Source of the DNA: Propionibacteriaceae bacterium P6A17 | Lineage (GTDB): Bacteria > Actinomycetota > Actinomycetes > Propionibacteriales > Propionibacteriaceae | Assembly (NCBI GenBank): GCA_000619965.1 | Contig: JHVD01000007.1 | Coordinates: forward strand, 62,001 to 126,000 | Direction: 5' to 3' | DNA: 64,000 bases | Part shown: piece by piece, positions 1 through 8,079 of the stretch | Position numbering within the stretch: position 1 is the stretch's first letter | Layout: each line of letters starts with the position of its first letter | Made by a program: the position numbers and the translations under genes | The notes under the pieces: model-generated | What the model was told of the DNA's origin: nothing | The model's database searches: none | Seen by the model: the letters and a program-made list of their open reading frames with translations, nothing else

Positions 1-1477
1 TGAACATCGCCGCCACGACGTACATCAGCGGGTGGATCCGCTTCGCGTGGCCCATCACGAGGCTCAGGAAGACGTAGCCGAGGAAGCCGATGCCGATGCC
101 GGTGGTGATGGAGTAGGCGAACGGCATGAAGATGATCGTGAAGAACGCCGGGATGCCGAGCTCCGGCTTCGACCACTCGATGTCGGTCACCTGCGAGATC
201 ATCAGGAAGCCGACGAACGCCAGCGCGGGAGCTGCGGCCTCGGACGGCACCATGTTGATGATCGGGGCGAGGAAGATCGCGACGAGGAACGCCAGGCCCG
301 TTACGACCGACGAGAGGCCCGTCCGCGCGCCCTCCGCGACGCCCGTCGTCGACTCGACGTAGCAGGTGTTCGACGACACGGAGCCGAGGCCACCGGCGAC
401 GGCGCCGAGCGAGTCGACGAGGAGGATCTCGGTGGTGCGCTCCGGCATGCCGTCCTCGTCGAGCAGGCCACCCTCGGAGCCGACGGCCACGACGGTGCCC
501 ATCGTGTCGAAGAAGTCGGCCAGCAGCAGGGAGAAGACGAGCACGATGAGCGCGATCGTGTGCGTGAGCGAGAACTGCCCGTCGGGAAAGAACGCCCCGA
601 TCATGTCGACGTTGCCGAGCAGCGACAGGTCCGGCAGGTGGAAGTCGGTCAGCGTGGGCACGTTCAGTGACCAACCGGTGGGGTTGGAGCCGTCCGGGGC
701 CTGCGCGCCGAGCTTCGCGAACGACTCGACGATGATCGCGAGCACGGTGGCGGCGACGATCGAGATGAGGATCGCGCCCTTGACCTTGCGCGCGTGCAGC
801 GCGATCAGGAGCAGGAAGCCGAAGAGGAAGATGAAGATGGGCCAGCCCTTGAGCGAGCCGCCGATGCCGAGCTCGACGGCGGTCCCGCCGCCGGGGCGCA
901 CCACGCCGGCGTTGATGAGGCCGATGAAGGCGATGAACAAGCCGATGCCGACGGAGATGGCGCTGCGCAGCGTGTGCGGGACCGCCCGGAACACGGCGGT
1001 GCGGAAGCCGGTGAGCACGAGGATGCCGATGAGGATGCCCTCCCAGACGACGAGGCCCATCGCCTGACCCCACGTCATCTGCGGAGCCAGCACGTAGGCG
1101 ACGAGCGCGTTGAGGCCGAGCCCTGCGGCCAGACCCATCGGGAAGCGTCCGACGACACCCATGCAGATGGTGAGCAGGCCTGCGATGAGGGCCGTCGCGG
1201 CCGCCACCATGCCGATCGACGCGGCGACGGCGGCCGAGTCGATCTCGCCGCCGACCATCTGGGGTGCGCCCGAGATGAGGTTGCCGTTCTTGTCCACGGC
1301 GGTGCCGAGGATGAGGGGGTTGAGCGCGATGATGTAGGCCATCGCGAAGAAGGTCACCAGTCCGCCGCGAATCTCCTGGGAGATCGACGAGCCGCGGCGG
1401 GTGATGCCGAAGTAGCGGTCGAGGGCCGAGCCCTCGGCGCGCGGAGCCGTTTCAGTGTTCGTAACCACGGCAGGCAT
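1..1477 (-). CDS. NCS2 family purine (adenine/guanine/hypoxanthine) permease, C-terminus cut by window
   Basis: Integral membrane transporter expected to import purine bases by proton symport. The visible 492 codons read from ATG at 1477 (MPAVVTNTE) and run off the left edge, so the stop is outside. Many hydrophobic helices alternate with short loops. The stretch SNTCYVESTTGVAEGARTG matches the signature of AzgA/AdeP-like NCS2 carriers, which favours purines over uracil or xanthine. It starts divergently from nothing obvious: the next gene upstream is the DUF3027 gene on the same strand. Family assignment is firm; exact substrate is inferred. Confidence 0.9.
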   Translation of the reverse strand, partial: MPAVVTNTETAPRAEGSALDRYFGITRRGSSISQEIRGGLVTFFAMAYIIALNPLILGTAVDKNGNLISGAPQMVGGEIDSAAVAASIGMVAAATALIAGLLTICMGVVGRFPMGLAAGLGLNALVAYVLAPQMTWGQAMGLVVWEGILIGILVLTGFRTAVFRAVPHTLRSAISVGIGLFIAFIGLINAGVVRPGGGTAVELGIGGSLKGWPIFIFLFGFLLLIALHARKVKGAILISIVAATVLAIIVESFAKLGAQAPDGSNPTGWSLNVPTLTDFHLPDLSLLGNVDMIGAFFPDGQFSLTHTIALIVLVFSLLLADFFDTMGTVVAVGSEGGLLDEDGMPERTTEILLVDSLGAVAGGLGSVSSNTCYVESTTGVAEGARTGLSSVVTGLAFLVAIFLAPIINMVPSEAAAPALAFVGFLMISQVTDIEWSKPELGIPAFFTIIFMPFAYSITTGIGIGFLGYVFLSLVMGHAKRIHPLMYVVAAMF

Positions 1478-1559
1478 CGTAGTGCGCCACCTTGCGGCGA
1501 CCCGAACCAGACCGAGTCGCAAACACCGTCATGCATGACCGGCCCGCGTGTGCCACGCG

Positions 1560-2345
1560 TCAGTCGAACAGGACCTCGTCGACGCCGATCGTGTCGAAGA
1601 CGGGGGCCGGCAGCTCACGCGCCCGTGACTGCTCGACGACGTCCGAGTGCCCGCCACAGCCGTGGTCGAGATGGACGACGCGGCCGTCGGACTTGGAGTA
1701 GGCGTTCGCGCAGGCACCGAACAGGGTGCCGAGCGAGCCACGCAGCGGGACGAAGTAGCCACAGGTGGCGCAGTTGGCGGGTGCTTCGCGCGAGCCGTCG
1801 TCCGACGGGCCCGGGGCGCCGGCGAGCCAACGCTCGGCGGCCTGGTCGCGCCCCTCGAGGCTCAGCACACGCTCGCGGCCGAGCCCCAGCTCGGCGACGG
1901 TGGTGCGCAACTGCACCCACTCCGCGGTGTCGGCATCGGCGGGCAGGTCCGTCGCCGCGAAACCGGGCTCGAGACGCGGGTCGTTGTCGGGGGTGGCCAT
2001 GAGCAGGCCTGGCCCAATGTCGCCGGGCTGGATGCGCTCCTCCCACGGCACCCACGCCGGGGCCAACAGGGCGCCGTCGGCAGGCAGGAGGGCCACCTCG
2101 TTGACGGTGGCCGCCTTCGCCCGGGATGCGCGCACGAGCGTGACCGCCCAACGCCACGACGGGTATCCGGCCAACTCACACTCGAAGTAGTGCGTGACGA
2201 CGCGGTCGCCATCCTCGGCGACCACCCCGAGATGCCCCCCGACGGCGTCCGCGCCGGCCACCTCCTGCGCCGCCGCACGTGCCAGATCGACCGCATCCGC
2301 GGCGATCTGGTCGAGCTTCGGGGCCTTGCTCTTCGCGACTGCCAA
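1560..2345 (-). CDS. DUF3027 domain protein
   Basis: A 261-residue protein found widely in actinobacteria and of unknown function. It has the DUF3027 hallmarks: an N-terminal region with the GYPSWRWAVTLVRA segment near residue 80, a central WVPWEERIQPGDIGPGLLM segment near 120, and a C-terminal cysteine cluster (CATCGYF... and FGACANAYSKSDGRVV) that may bind a metal. It follows the cold-shock gene with only 2 bases between them on the same strand, so the two are probably co-transcribed. No enzymatic motif was recognised; function is not inferred. Confidence 0.85.
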   Translation of the reverse strand: MAVAKSKAPKLDQIAADAVDLARAAAQEVAGADAVGGHLGVVAEDGDRVVTHYFECELAGYPSWRWAVTLVRASRAKAATVNEVALLPADGALLAPAWVPWEERIQPGDIGPGLLMATPDNDPRLEPGFAATDLPADADTAEWVQLRTTVAELGLGRERVLSLEGRDQAAERWLAGAPGPSDDGSREAPANCATCGYFVPLRGSLGTLFGACANAYSKSDGRVVHLDHGCGGHSDVVEQSRARELPAPVFDTIGVDEVLFD

Positions 2346-2347
2346 GA

Positions 2348-2731
2348 CTACTTCTCCAGTTCGTCGGCGACGCGGCGCAGCACCTGCGCCGCCTTGGCCG
2401 CCATCTTCGGGTCGGGGTGGCGGTTGGAGCGGTAGCCGTTGCCGAGCCCGTCGAGGAGCTGGATCAGGTCCTCCACGATCACGGCCATCTCGGCAGGCTT
2501 CTTCCGCGACGCCTTCGACAGCGACGGGGGCTGCTCGAGCACCTTCACGTTGAGGGCCTGCTCACCTCGGCGCCCCTCGACCACGCCGAAATCGACACGC
2601 TGGCCTGCGTGCAGCGCCGCAACTCCATCGGCCAGGGCCGTGGCGCGGACGTACACGTCACCGCCGCCATCCTTGGTGATGAACCCGAAGCCCTTCTCCG
2701 CGTCGAAGAAGCGCACCTTTCCGGTAGGCAA
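2348..2731 (-). CDS. Cold-shock domain protein with C-terminal extension
   Basis: A 127-residue single-stranded nucleic-acid binding protein. The cold-shock fold occupies about residues 1-66, with the RNP1 motif KGFGFI and an RNP2-like strand DVYVRATAL, where the usual phenylalanine/histidine pair is replaced by Tyr/Arg. The remaining ~60 residues are a helical tail absent from classical 67-residue CspA proteins. Translation is taken to begin at TTG (2731), directly preceded by AGAGGA and giving the canonical start PTGKVRFFD; longer in-frame extensions upstream have no family support. Likely RNA chaperone. Confidence 0.85.
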   Translation of the reverse strand: MPTGKVRFFDAEKGFGFITKDGGGDVYVRATALADGVAALHAGQRVDFGVVEGRRGEQALNVKVLEQPPSLSKASRKKPAEMAVIVEDLIQLLDGLGNGYRSNRHPDPKMAAKAAQVLRRVADELEK

Positions 2732-2781
2732 GTCGACTCCTCTTTCCTGATGATGTCTCGACTTGCCAGCATACCCAGCCG

Positions 2782-3534
2782 TCAGACAGTCCGGAAATGC
2801 TCCCGATGCTGCAACTGCTCTGCGGCGGCCTCGTCGACGACCACGACGACGTCCGGGTGGAACTGCAGGAGGGACGCGGGACAGCGTGCCGCGACGGGGC
2901 CCTCGATCATCGCGGCGATGGCCTCGGCCTTGCACGAGCCGGAGGCGACGAGGACCGCCCGGCGCGACCGCATGATGGTGGCCAGCCCTTGGGAGACCGC
3001 ATGGGTGGGCACCTGTTCCAATGAGTCGAAGAAGCGGGCGTTGTCGCTGCGGGTCCGCTCGGTGAGCGCCACCTTGTGGGTGATGGAGCCGAACGAGGTG
3101 AAGGGCTCGTTGAAGCCGATGTGCCCGTTGGCGCCGATGCCGAGGATCTGCACGTCGATGCCGCCGGCGGCGACGATGTCCGCGTCGTAGCGCGCCGCCG
3201 CGGCGTCAACGTCCTCGGCGAGCCCGTCGGGGACTCGCACGAGCGCCGGATCCAGGCCGAGCGGCTCGACGACGGTCCGCCGAATCACGGCGTGGTAGCT
3301 CTCCGGGTGCTCGAGGGGAATGCCGACGTACTCGTCGAGCGCGAAGCCCCTGGCGTGCGAGAGCTTGAGGGAGCCGTCGGCGACGCGGCGGGCCAGCGCC
3401 TCGTACAGCCCCAGGGGCGAGCTTCCCGTGGCGAATCCGAGCACCGGCAGGTCCTTGCCCTCGACGCCGGCGGCCACGTACTGGGCGGCCACTTCGCCGA
3501 CTTTCTCGCGATCTCGGCAAATGATGACGTCCAC
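2782..3534 (-). CDS. nagB: Glucosamine-6-phosphate deaminase
   Basis: A 250-residue cytosolic enzyme converting glucosamine-6-phosphate to fructose-6-phosphate and ammonia. Visible family motifs are the phosphate loop LGFATGSSPLGLYEAL (near residue 34), LDEYVG (66-70) and the active-site loop GIGANGHIGFNEP (133-144). GTG at 3534 is chosen because GGAGG lies 8 bases upstream and it gives the normal NagB length; the same frame stays open upstream through the decayed immunity gene, which would otherwise add a spurious N-terminus. No nagA is adjacent, so amino-sugar catabolism genes are scattered. Confidence 0.93.
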   Translation of the reverse strand: MDVIICRDREKVGEVAAQYVAAGVEGKDLPVLGFATGSSPLGLYEALARRVADGSLKLSHARGFALDEYVGIPLEHPESYHAVIRRTVVEPLGLDPALVRVPDGLAEDVDAAAARYDADIVAAGGIDVQILGIGANGHIGFNEPFTSFGSITHKVALTERTRSDNARFFDSLEQVPTHAVSQGLATIMRSRRAVLVASGSCKAEAIAAMIEGPVAARCPASLLQFHPDVVVVVDEAAAEQLQHREHFRTV

Positions 3535-3645
3535 GTTGCGTTCCTCCAGGTTCGATGATGCCGGGTACTTCTCCACCTCGAAGGCTAGGACCGCAGTGAG
3601 CGTACCGGGCAACTGGCTGCACGAATGCTCAATCTCGCTGCGCGG

Positions 3646-4092
3646 TGATCGCTGGAGGAGGCCGCGGTCGACGAGGAACTGCCGGTACTCGAGGTCCTCG
3701 TCCTCAAACCCACGCCTGCCAATGGCGTCATCGACCAACTGGAAATGTCCCAACACTGCCGTCTCGTCGCCTCGATGCGAGGCGATGGCCCCATCGATCA
3801 GCGCGATGGTCGCGACCAAGGGCGCCTCATCCAGATCGTGCGCTCAGGGACGCAGGCGCTCGAGCCACAACGCGGCATCGTCGAACGCGCCCTGCCGCCT
3901 GGCATTGCGGGCGAAGAACATCGGAGCCTGCGACACGCGATCCCACTGATGCTTCGGCTCCGGCACCCGCGACCAGTATTCCTCCCCGAGCGCGCGCCTC
4001 CTCCAGATTCCCCACTCGATAGGCGGCTCGAGCTTCTCGTTCAGCGCCCACAGTGCATCCGCGAGTTGCTGGTCCGACTGCGACAGATCCAC
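3646..4092 (-). pseudogene. Decayed TPR-like immunity gene with in-frame TGA
   Basis: Reading from GTG at 4092 gives an 82-residue product ending at TGA (3844-3846), but the same frame continues past the stop with sequence that still aligns to the immunity protein at 60141-61082. Matching segments are PEPKHQWD versus PEPKLQWD and AALWLERL versus AATWVERL before the stop, and a similarly spaced tail ending EDLEYRQF versus TPDHYEFYR after it. It lies 11 bases downstream of the decayed nuclease, the same toxin-immunity order as in the intact locus. Similarity fades near 3670. Alternatively the 82-residue form could be a functional truncated protein. Confidence 0.7.
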
Positions 4093-4103
4093 AGGTCCAT
4101 TTC

Positions 4104-4438
4104 TCAATCGGGATCGTCGTGGGTGCGGCCAAGACCGGCTCCCTGAGAGCGGTGGTAGCTGGACGGCTGCAGTTCGTAGTTGTCCGCATCGAGCATCCAT
4201 TGCCGCACCTCGGGCGACCGAGCACCGTGATGGATGCCCACGTTGTTCCAGTGATCCACGGCGTTGACTGGGTGGTGTCCCATGTCGCCTCGGACATCGG
4301 CACTTCCCAGACCTTGTCGGAGCCAGGCGCCCGCCCCAGCAGCATGTCCTCACCGTCGATGGTGACGATCTTGCCCTGTTTGCGCATCCGATCGATGACT
4401 TCCCTGCCGGTCCGACTGGCCTTCCCTTTCCTGCCCAT
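4104..4438 (-). pseudogene. Frameshifted GH-E family nuclease toxin fragment
   Basis: From ATG at 4438 the product begins MGRKGKASRTGREVIDRM and aligns with the nuclease domain of the gene at 59457-60131 until MSEA. After that the match continues only in another frame: GHHPVNAVDHWNNVG versus GHYPIDAVVYWNNVG, PEVRQWM versus PEVIAWM, and DADNYELQP versus DPDNYLLQP, ending at TGA (4104-4106). One base is missing near 4286/4287. The reconstructed protein (~111 residues) is a bare GH-E (HNH/EndoVII superfamily) toxin domain without a secretion domain. The start codon overlaps the preceding small gene's stop as TGATG. Confidence 0.8.
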
Positions 4439-4617
4439 CAGCCCAGCACCTCCTCGATGGCAACGTTGATGGCCAGATCGACGAGCCGCTTCGCGGCTTC
4501 ACGGGAAGCGATCGCTTCGGGGTCAGCGGGGCGCAGCGTGTCCTGCTCGGCCTGGATTGGGCGAGCGGTGTCGGCGATCCTGTCGAATACGTCGGGGAAG
4601 GAATCCTGTCCGGCCAT
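4438..4617 (-). CDS. Small 59-residue protein upstream of decayed toxin
   Basis: ATG at 4617 gives MAGQDSFPDVFDRIADTA and a 59-residue acidic, helix-prone protein ending NVAIEEVLG. Its stop overlaps the start of the nuclease remnant by one base (TGATG), the same coupling seen in the intact cluster C, so it was probably an operon partner. No family was recognised. It could be a truncated WXG/YbaB-like partner, a chaperone, or an adaptor left over from the module. The start is preceded by only weak ribosome-binding potential. Confidence 0.5.
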   Translation of the reverse strand: MAGQDSFPDVFDRIADTARPIQAEQDTLRPADPEAIASREAAKRLVDLAINVAIEEVLG

Positions 4618-4697
4618 GTGCGTCACGCGTTCGCCAGGTTGGGTCAGCAACCCGACTCGCCCGCGGCCTGCGCCGGTTCGCCGCATAGGATGGGCCC

Positions 4698-5543
4698 ATG
4701 GCAAGCTGGCAGGACGGGGCGGAGTACGCGCCCATCGAGCGTCCTGACGGCTTCGCCACCCCCCGCGCCGAGCCGCTCGAGGCCGCCCCCGCGAGCGAGC
4801 CGGTCACCCCGGGCGCCGTCGCCGCACCGCAGAGCCTCGAACCCGTCGACGCGCGCCCGCTGTCCGAACTGGGCGCGAACGGGCGTCCCGGCCGGGACCC
4901 GTCGTCGCCGTTCGAGGTGACCCGCTCCACGATGACGAGCGTGCCGACCATGCCCGACGGCACCCGCGATCCGCGCGCGCCCTTCCAGGTGACGTCCTCC
5001 ACGGCCGTCGTCGAGACGCAGCCGCCACCGCCCGCGCCGCACACCGTGCTCATCCCCACCACCCCGACGACCACCCTCCGGCCCACCGCGCCCCAGCCTG
5101 TTCCACCCCAACCCGGCAACCCATGGCCGCCCGCCCAGCGGCCAGCCGCCGGCGCCAACACACCGGCGCACGCGCCGCATCTCAACCAGCAGTGGCCGCC
5201 GCCCGCCGTGCCCGCCACACCCGGGATGCAGGACGTGGCGCCGAAGCGACGCCTCCTGATCCTGAGCGCGGTCCTGTGCGGCTTCGGGGCGCTGATCCCG
5301 TCCTCCGGCCCCCTGCTGCTGATGCTGACCGGCCTCGTCGCGCGCCTGCGCGTGCCGTGGGTACGCACCCTCGGCTCCGTCGCGGTCGGCACGGGCAGTG
5401 CACTGCTGTTGCTGCAACTGCTGTCCGACCCGGGCGCCCTGGACCCGCTCGTGTCGCTCATCGCCTTCGGCTTCGCGATCGCCTACGTCGCAGGGCTCGA
5501 CGGGTCACGCGGCCGCCAGCAGCCCCCGCGTCGCGGGCTCTGA
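4698..5543 (+). CDS. Proline-rich membrane protein of unknown function
   Basis: A 281-residue protein with a long, disordered Pro/Thr-rich N-terminal region (about residues 1-180, with PPPPAP and repeated TTP runs), then three predicted membrane helices near residues 187-213, 222-240 and 249-267, and a short basic tail RGRQQPPRRGL. The soluble N-terminal half is likely cytoplasmic and repeatedly carries RDP..PFEVT / RDPRAPFQVT-like short repeats around residues 68-100. No family was recognised. It starts divergently from the small gene at 4617 and ends convergently with the NUDIX gene. Confidence 0.7.
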   Translation: MASWQDGAEYAPIERPDGFATPRAEPLEAAPASEPVTPGAVAAPQSLEPVDARPLSELGANGRPGRDPSSPFEVTRSTMTSVPTMPDGTRDPRAPFQVTSSTAVVETQPPPPAPHTVLIPTTPTTTLRPTAPQPVPPQPGNPWPPAQRPAAGANTPAHAPHLNQQWPPPAVPATPGMQDVAPKRRLLILSAVLCGFGALIPSSGPLLLMLTGLVARLRVPWVRTLGSVAVGTGSALLLLQLLSDPGALDPLVSLIAFGFAIAYVAGLDGSRGRQQPPRRGL

Positions 5544-5559
5544 GGCTCGCGACCAAGGC

Positions 5560-6051
5560 TCAGGCCACCGTCGACTCGTCCATGCGCCCGAGCTCGATCG
5601 CCGGGCCGCCGTCCCAGTCGAGCAGCCGAGGAAGCACCGACGGCCACACGATGGCCGGCAGCGCGTCGACGTCGAACCACCGGTGCCCGCGCATGCGCTG
5701 ACGCTCCGTGGCGGTGAGGCCGGCAGGTCTCGGGGCGAAGGGCTCCACGTCGATGCGGAAGAACGTCTCCTGCTGGATCAGCACCCGATCCGAGTAGCCG
5801 TGGCGCACAAGGCGGTGCGCGACGGGGCCGCGCAGCTCGTCGAGCGTGGCGTCGAGGCCGGTCTCCTCCCACAGCTCGCGCACGGCGGCCGCCACCGCGT
5901 CCTCGCCCGCGTCGATCCCGCCTCCCGGGGTCACCCACCAGGTGAAGCCTGCGACGCCCGGGTCCGAGTCCTCCTGGAGCAGCACGCGCCCGTCGGCGAC
6001 GACGAGCACCCGCGCCGCGCTGCGGTGCCGCGTGGGCCGATCGCCGCTCAC
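5560..6051 (-). CDS. NUDIX hydrolase
   Basis: A 163-residue pyrophosphohydrolase that would cleave a nucleoside diphosphate linked to another moiety. The NUDIX box is complete: GGGIDAGEDAVAAAVREL followed by WEETGL, near residues 42-65, with the REL..EE metal-binding glutamates intact. GTG at 6051 overlaps the cutC stop (GTGA), so the two genes are translationally coupled. The protein carries GGGID and WWVTPG strands typical of 8-oxo-dGTP/ADP-ribose-type members, but the substrate cannot be read from the sequence. Confidence 0.88.
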   Translation of the reverse strand: MSGDRPTRHRSAARVLVVADGRVLLQEDSDPGVAGFTWWVTPGGGIDAGEDAVAAAVRELWEETGLDATLDELRGPVAHRLVRHGYSDRVLIQQETFFRIDVEPFAPRPAGLTATERQRMRGHRWFDVDALPAIVWPSVLPRLLDWDGGPAIELGRMDESTVA

Positions 6052-6770
6052 AGGCCGTGTTCCCGTTGCCGGCGACGGTCGGCGGAGACCTCGTCGTCGA
6101 TCAGCTCGCGCCAGGAGCGCACGAGATCCGCATCGACGTAGGCCTTGAAGGAGCCGCCCGGACGCGCCGGCGAGCCGATGTGGAATGCCCGGATGCCGGC
6201 CCTGACAAGCCACGGAACGTGGTCGGGGTGGAGTCCGCCGCCGGCCATGATGAGCCGCCTGAATTCCGGGTCGCGGGCACGGTCGACGAGTTCGGGGAGC
6301 CCGTGCTCGACACCGCGCACGGAGCCGGCGGCGAGCACCTGCGTCGGGGCGCCGGGCAGCCGACGCAGCGCCTCCCACGCGCGACGCTGGTCCAAGCAGT
6401 GGTCGATGGCGCGGTGGAACGTGTACGGCACCTCGGACTCGCCCATGAGTTCGGTCATGACCTCGAGGTCGACCTCGTTGGCGCGGTTGAGGAAGCCGAG
6501 GACGACGCCGTCCGCGCCGGCCGACATGAAGCTGCCCACGAGCCCCTTCAGCCGCGCGACCTCGCCGCCGTCGGTGCCGAAGCCCGCGCGCAGGCGCAGC
6601 ATCGGCCGGATCTGGATGGAGGTGGCCAGCCGCACCTTCTCCACCAAGGCGGGCGTGGGCGAGAGCCCGTCGTCGTCCATGGTGCCGACGAGTTCCACCC
6701 GGTCCGCGCCGCCGGCCTCGGCGCCGCGCGCGTCCCCGGCGTGCAGGGCGATGACTTCGAGGAGGGCCAT
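6048..6770 (-). CDS. cutC: CutC family protein
   Basis: A 240-residue TIM-barrel protein of the CutC family, historically linked to copper homeostasis although its true role is unsettled. Family motifs visible are LEVIALHAGDARGAEAGGADRVEL at the start, IRPMLRLRAG near residue 53, FHRAIDHC near 117, and VLAAGSVRGVEHG near 143. The start ATG at 6770 gives the standard N-terminus (MALLEVIA). It shares an operon with the downstream NUDIX gene through a GTGA overlap. Nothing copper-related is adjacent, so a metal role is not supported by context. Confidence 0.9.
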   Translation of the reverse strand: MALLEVIALHAGDARGAEAGGADRVELVGTMDDDGLSPTPALVEKVRLATSIQIRPMLRLRAGFGTDGGEVARLKGLVGSFMSAGADGVVLGFLNRANEVDLEVMTELMGESEVPYTFHRAIDHCLDQRRAWEALRRLPGAPTQVLAAGSVRGVEHGLPELVDRARDPEFRRLIMAGGGLHPDHVPWLVRAGIRAFHIGSPARPGGSFKAYVDADLVRSWRELIDDEVSADRRRQREHGL

Positions 6771-6826
6771 GGACCCATTCTGCCGCTCCACGCCCGTCGA
6801 GCGCCGCAACCCGGCGAAACGGCCCC

Positions 6827-7561
6827 TCAGGCAGCCCGCCGGAAGGCGTCGGTGGCGCGGATCGCGCCGTCGCGGGCGATCGCGATGACCGCCACCGGCC
6901 ACCTCGCCACGGCGAGGTCCAACGTCGCAGGTCCTCCCGCGAGGATCGCGGTGGCGAGGACGTCCGCGGTGACGATGTCGTCGGCGACGACGCTCACCTG
7001 CGCGAAGTGCTCGTCCCGGCGCCACACGTGCTCCCCGCGCTCGGCCACGCCGGAGGTCGCGACGGCGCGGTGCTCGTCGAGCACGCACTTGGTGAGCAAC
7101 CGCCCACGATCGAAGGGGTCGACGATGCCCGCAACCCACGGCCGCCCACCCGCCCGGCCGGCGACGAGCGCGTCGCCGCCGACATTGACCGACCAGTCGG
7201 GCACGTCGACGAGCAGTCCAGCCGCGGACTCGACGGCGAGCGCCTTCACGACGCCGGTCAGATCGACGGTGCCGTCGGGCGCGAAGGGGGTGAAGGCGCC
7301 GTCGGTGGCCTGCTGCCAGTCGAGTGCCAATTGGAGGGCGTCGCGGTACTCGTCGGAGGCGTCGCGCACGTCGAGCGTGCCGCGCCCGACGCGTGCGGCC
7401 TCGGAATCCGGTCGATACATGGAGAACAACGCCTCCAGGCGCTCGAACTCCGCGGCCAACGCCTTCTGACGGCCCGCGGGCAGCGGCGCGGGTGCCGCAA
7501 GTGAGACGACGGTGCCCATCGCCTCGAAGTGGCCCCCGTGCAGGGTCGGCGGGGCGCTCAC
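6827..7561 (-). CDS. apbE: FAD:protein FMN transferase (ApbE family)
   Basis: A 244-residue flavin transferase that attaches FMN covalently to a Ser/Thr of a partner protein. The typical ApbE segments are present: FEAMGTVVSL at the start, the MYRPDSEAARV stretch near residue 52, VDLTGVVKALAVE near 102, NVGGDALVAG near 127, and a metal-site region DDIVTADVLATAI near 202. GTG at 7561 overlaps the stop of the upstream FMN-binding gene (GTGA). The neighbouring gene encodes its obvious substrate, a protein with a DFVSGAT flavinylation motif. Confidence 0.9.
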   Translation of the reverse strand: MSAPPTLHGGHFEAMGTVVSLAAPAPLPAGRQKALAAEFERLEALFSMYRPDSEAARVGRGTLDVRDASDEYRDALQLALDWQQATDGAFTPFAPDGTVDLTGVVKALAVESAAGLLVDVPDWSVNVGGDALVAGRAGGRPWVAGIVDPFDRGRLLTKCVLDEHRAVATSGVAERGEHVWRRDEHFAQVSVVADDIVTADVLATAILAGGPATLDLAVARWPVAVIAIARDGAIRATDAFRRAA

Positions 7562-8079
7562 TGCCGTGCCTCGTCGAGGGCGCTCTGCAGCGACGTGAGG
7601 TAGGAGTCGCTCGTCAGGGTCGCGCCGGAGACGAAGTCGACGTCCGCGCTCTGCGCCTCCAGCACCTCCTCGCGCAGCATCGGCACGGCCTGCTGGTTGA
7701 TCCGCTCGGAATGGTGGTCGTTGGCGGAGGTCTGCGCCTGAACGTCGGTGATCTGCCCGCCGGCGATGGTGACGCTCACCTGCCACTGGCCGAACTCGTT
7801 GCTCGTGACGCTGCCCGTGTACGTGCCGTCGGCGTAGGTGGCCGCGTCGGTCGTGGACTCCGTGTCGGACCCCGAGGATTGGGGATCCGGTGAGGACTGC
7901 TGCCCGCTCTCCTCATCCGACGGGCCGCCTGCGGACGCGTCGGGATCGGTGGTGGTGCCGCTGCTGGCGCTGGGGACGTCGTCGTTGCTCGCCTGCGCCA
8001 GCGGCTGGGTGATGCCCCAGCCGATCGCGAGGAGGGACAGGGATGCGAAGGCCGCGAGGGCGTTGGTTCGGATGCTCAC
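7558..8079 (-). CDS. Exported FMN-binding domain protein (flavinylated electron carrier)
   Basis: A 173-residue protein with an N-terminal signal/anchor helix (LAAFASLSLLAIGWGI), a disordered Ser/Asp-rich linker (about residues 30-85), and an FMN-binding domain. The domain ends with DFVSGATLTSDSY, matching the D-x-x-S/T-G-A-T/S motif modified by ApbE; the predicted flavinylated threonine is about residue 154. It sits between apbE and the ferric-reductase-like gene with GTGA overlaps on both sides. Inferred role: shuttling electrons on the outer face of the membrane. Confidence 0.9.
   Translation of the reverse strand: MSIRTNALAAFASLSLLAIGWGITQPLAQASNDDVPSASSGTTTDPDASAGGPSDEESGQQSSPDPQSSGSDTESTTDAATYADGTYTGSVTSNEFGQWQVSVTIAGGQITDVQAQTSANDHHSERINQQAVPMLREEVLEAQSADVDFVSGATLTSDSYLTSLQSALDEARQ

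Noticed and set aside
794..2002. Plus-strand frame across the start of the permease and DUF3027 genes
   Set aside because: Antisense to both real genes and compositionally a shadow (Arg/His/Asp runs).
3844..3846. TGA as selenocysteine or readthrough codon in the immunity remnant
   Set aside because: No SECIS-like hairpin seen and the neighbouring nuclease is also broken, so decay is simpler.
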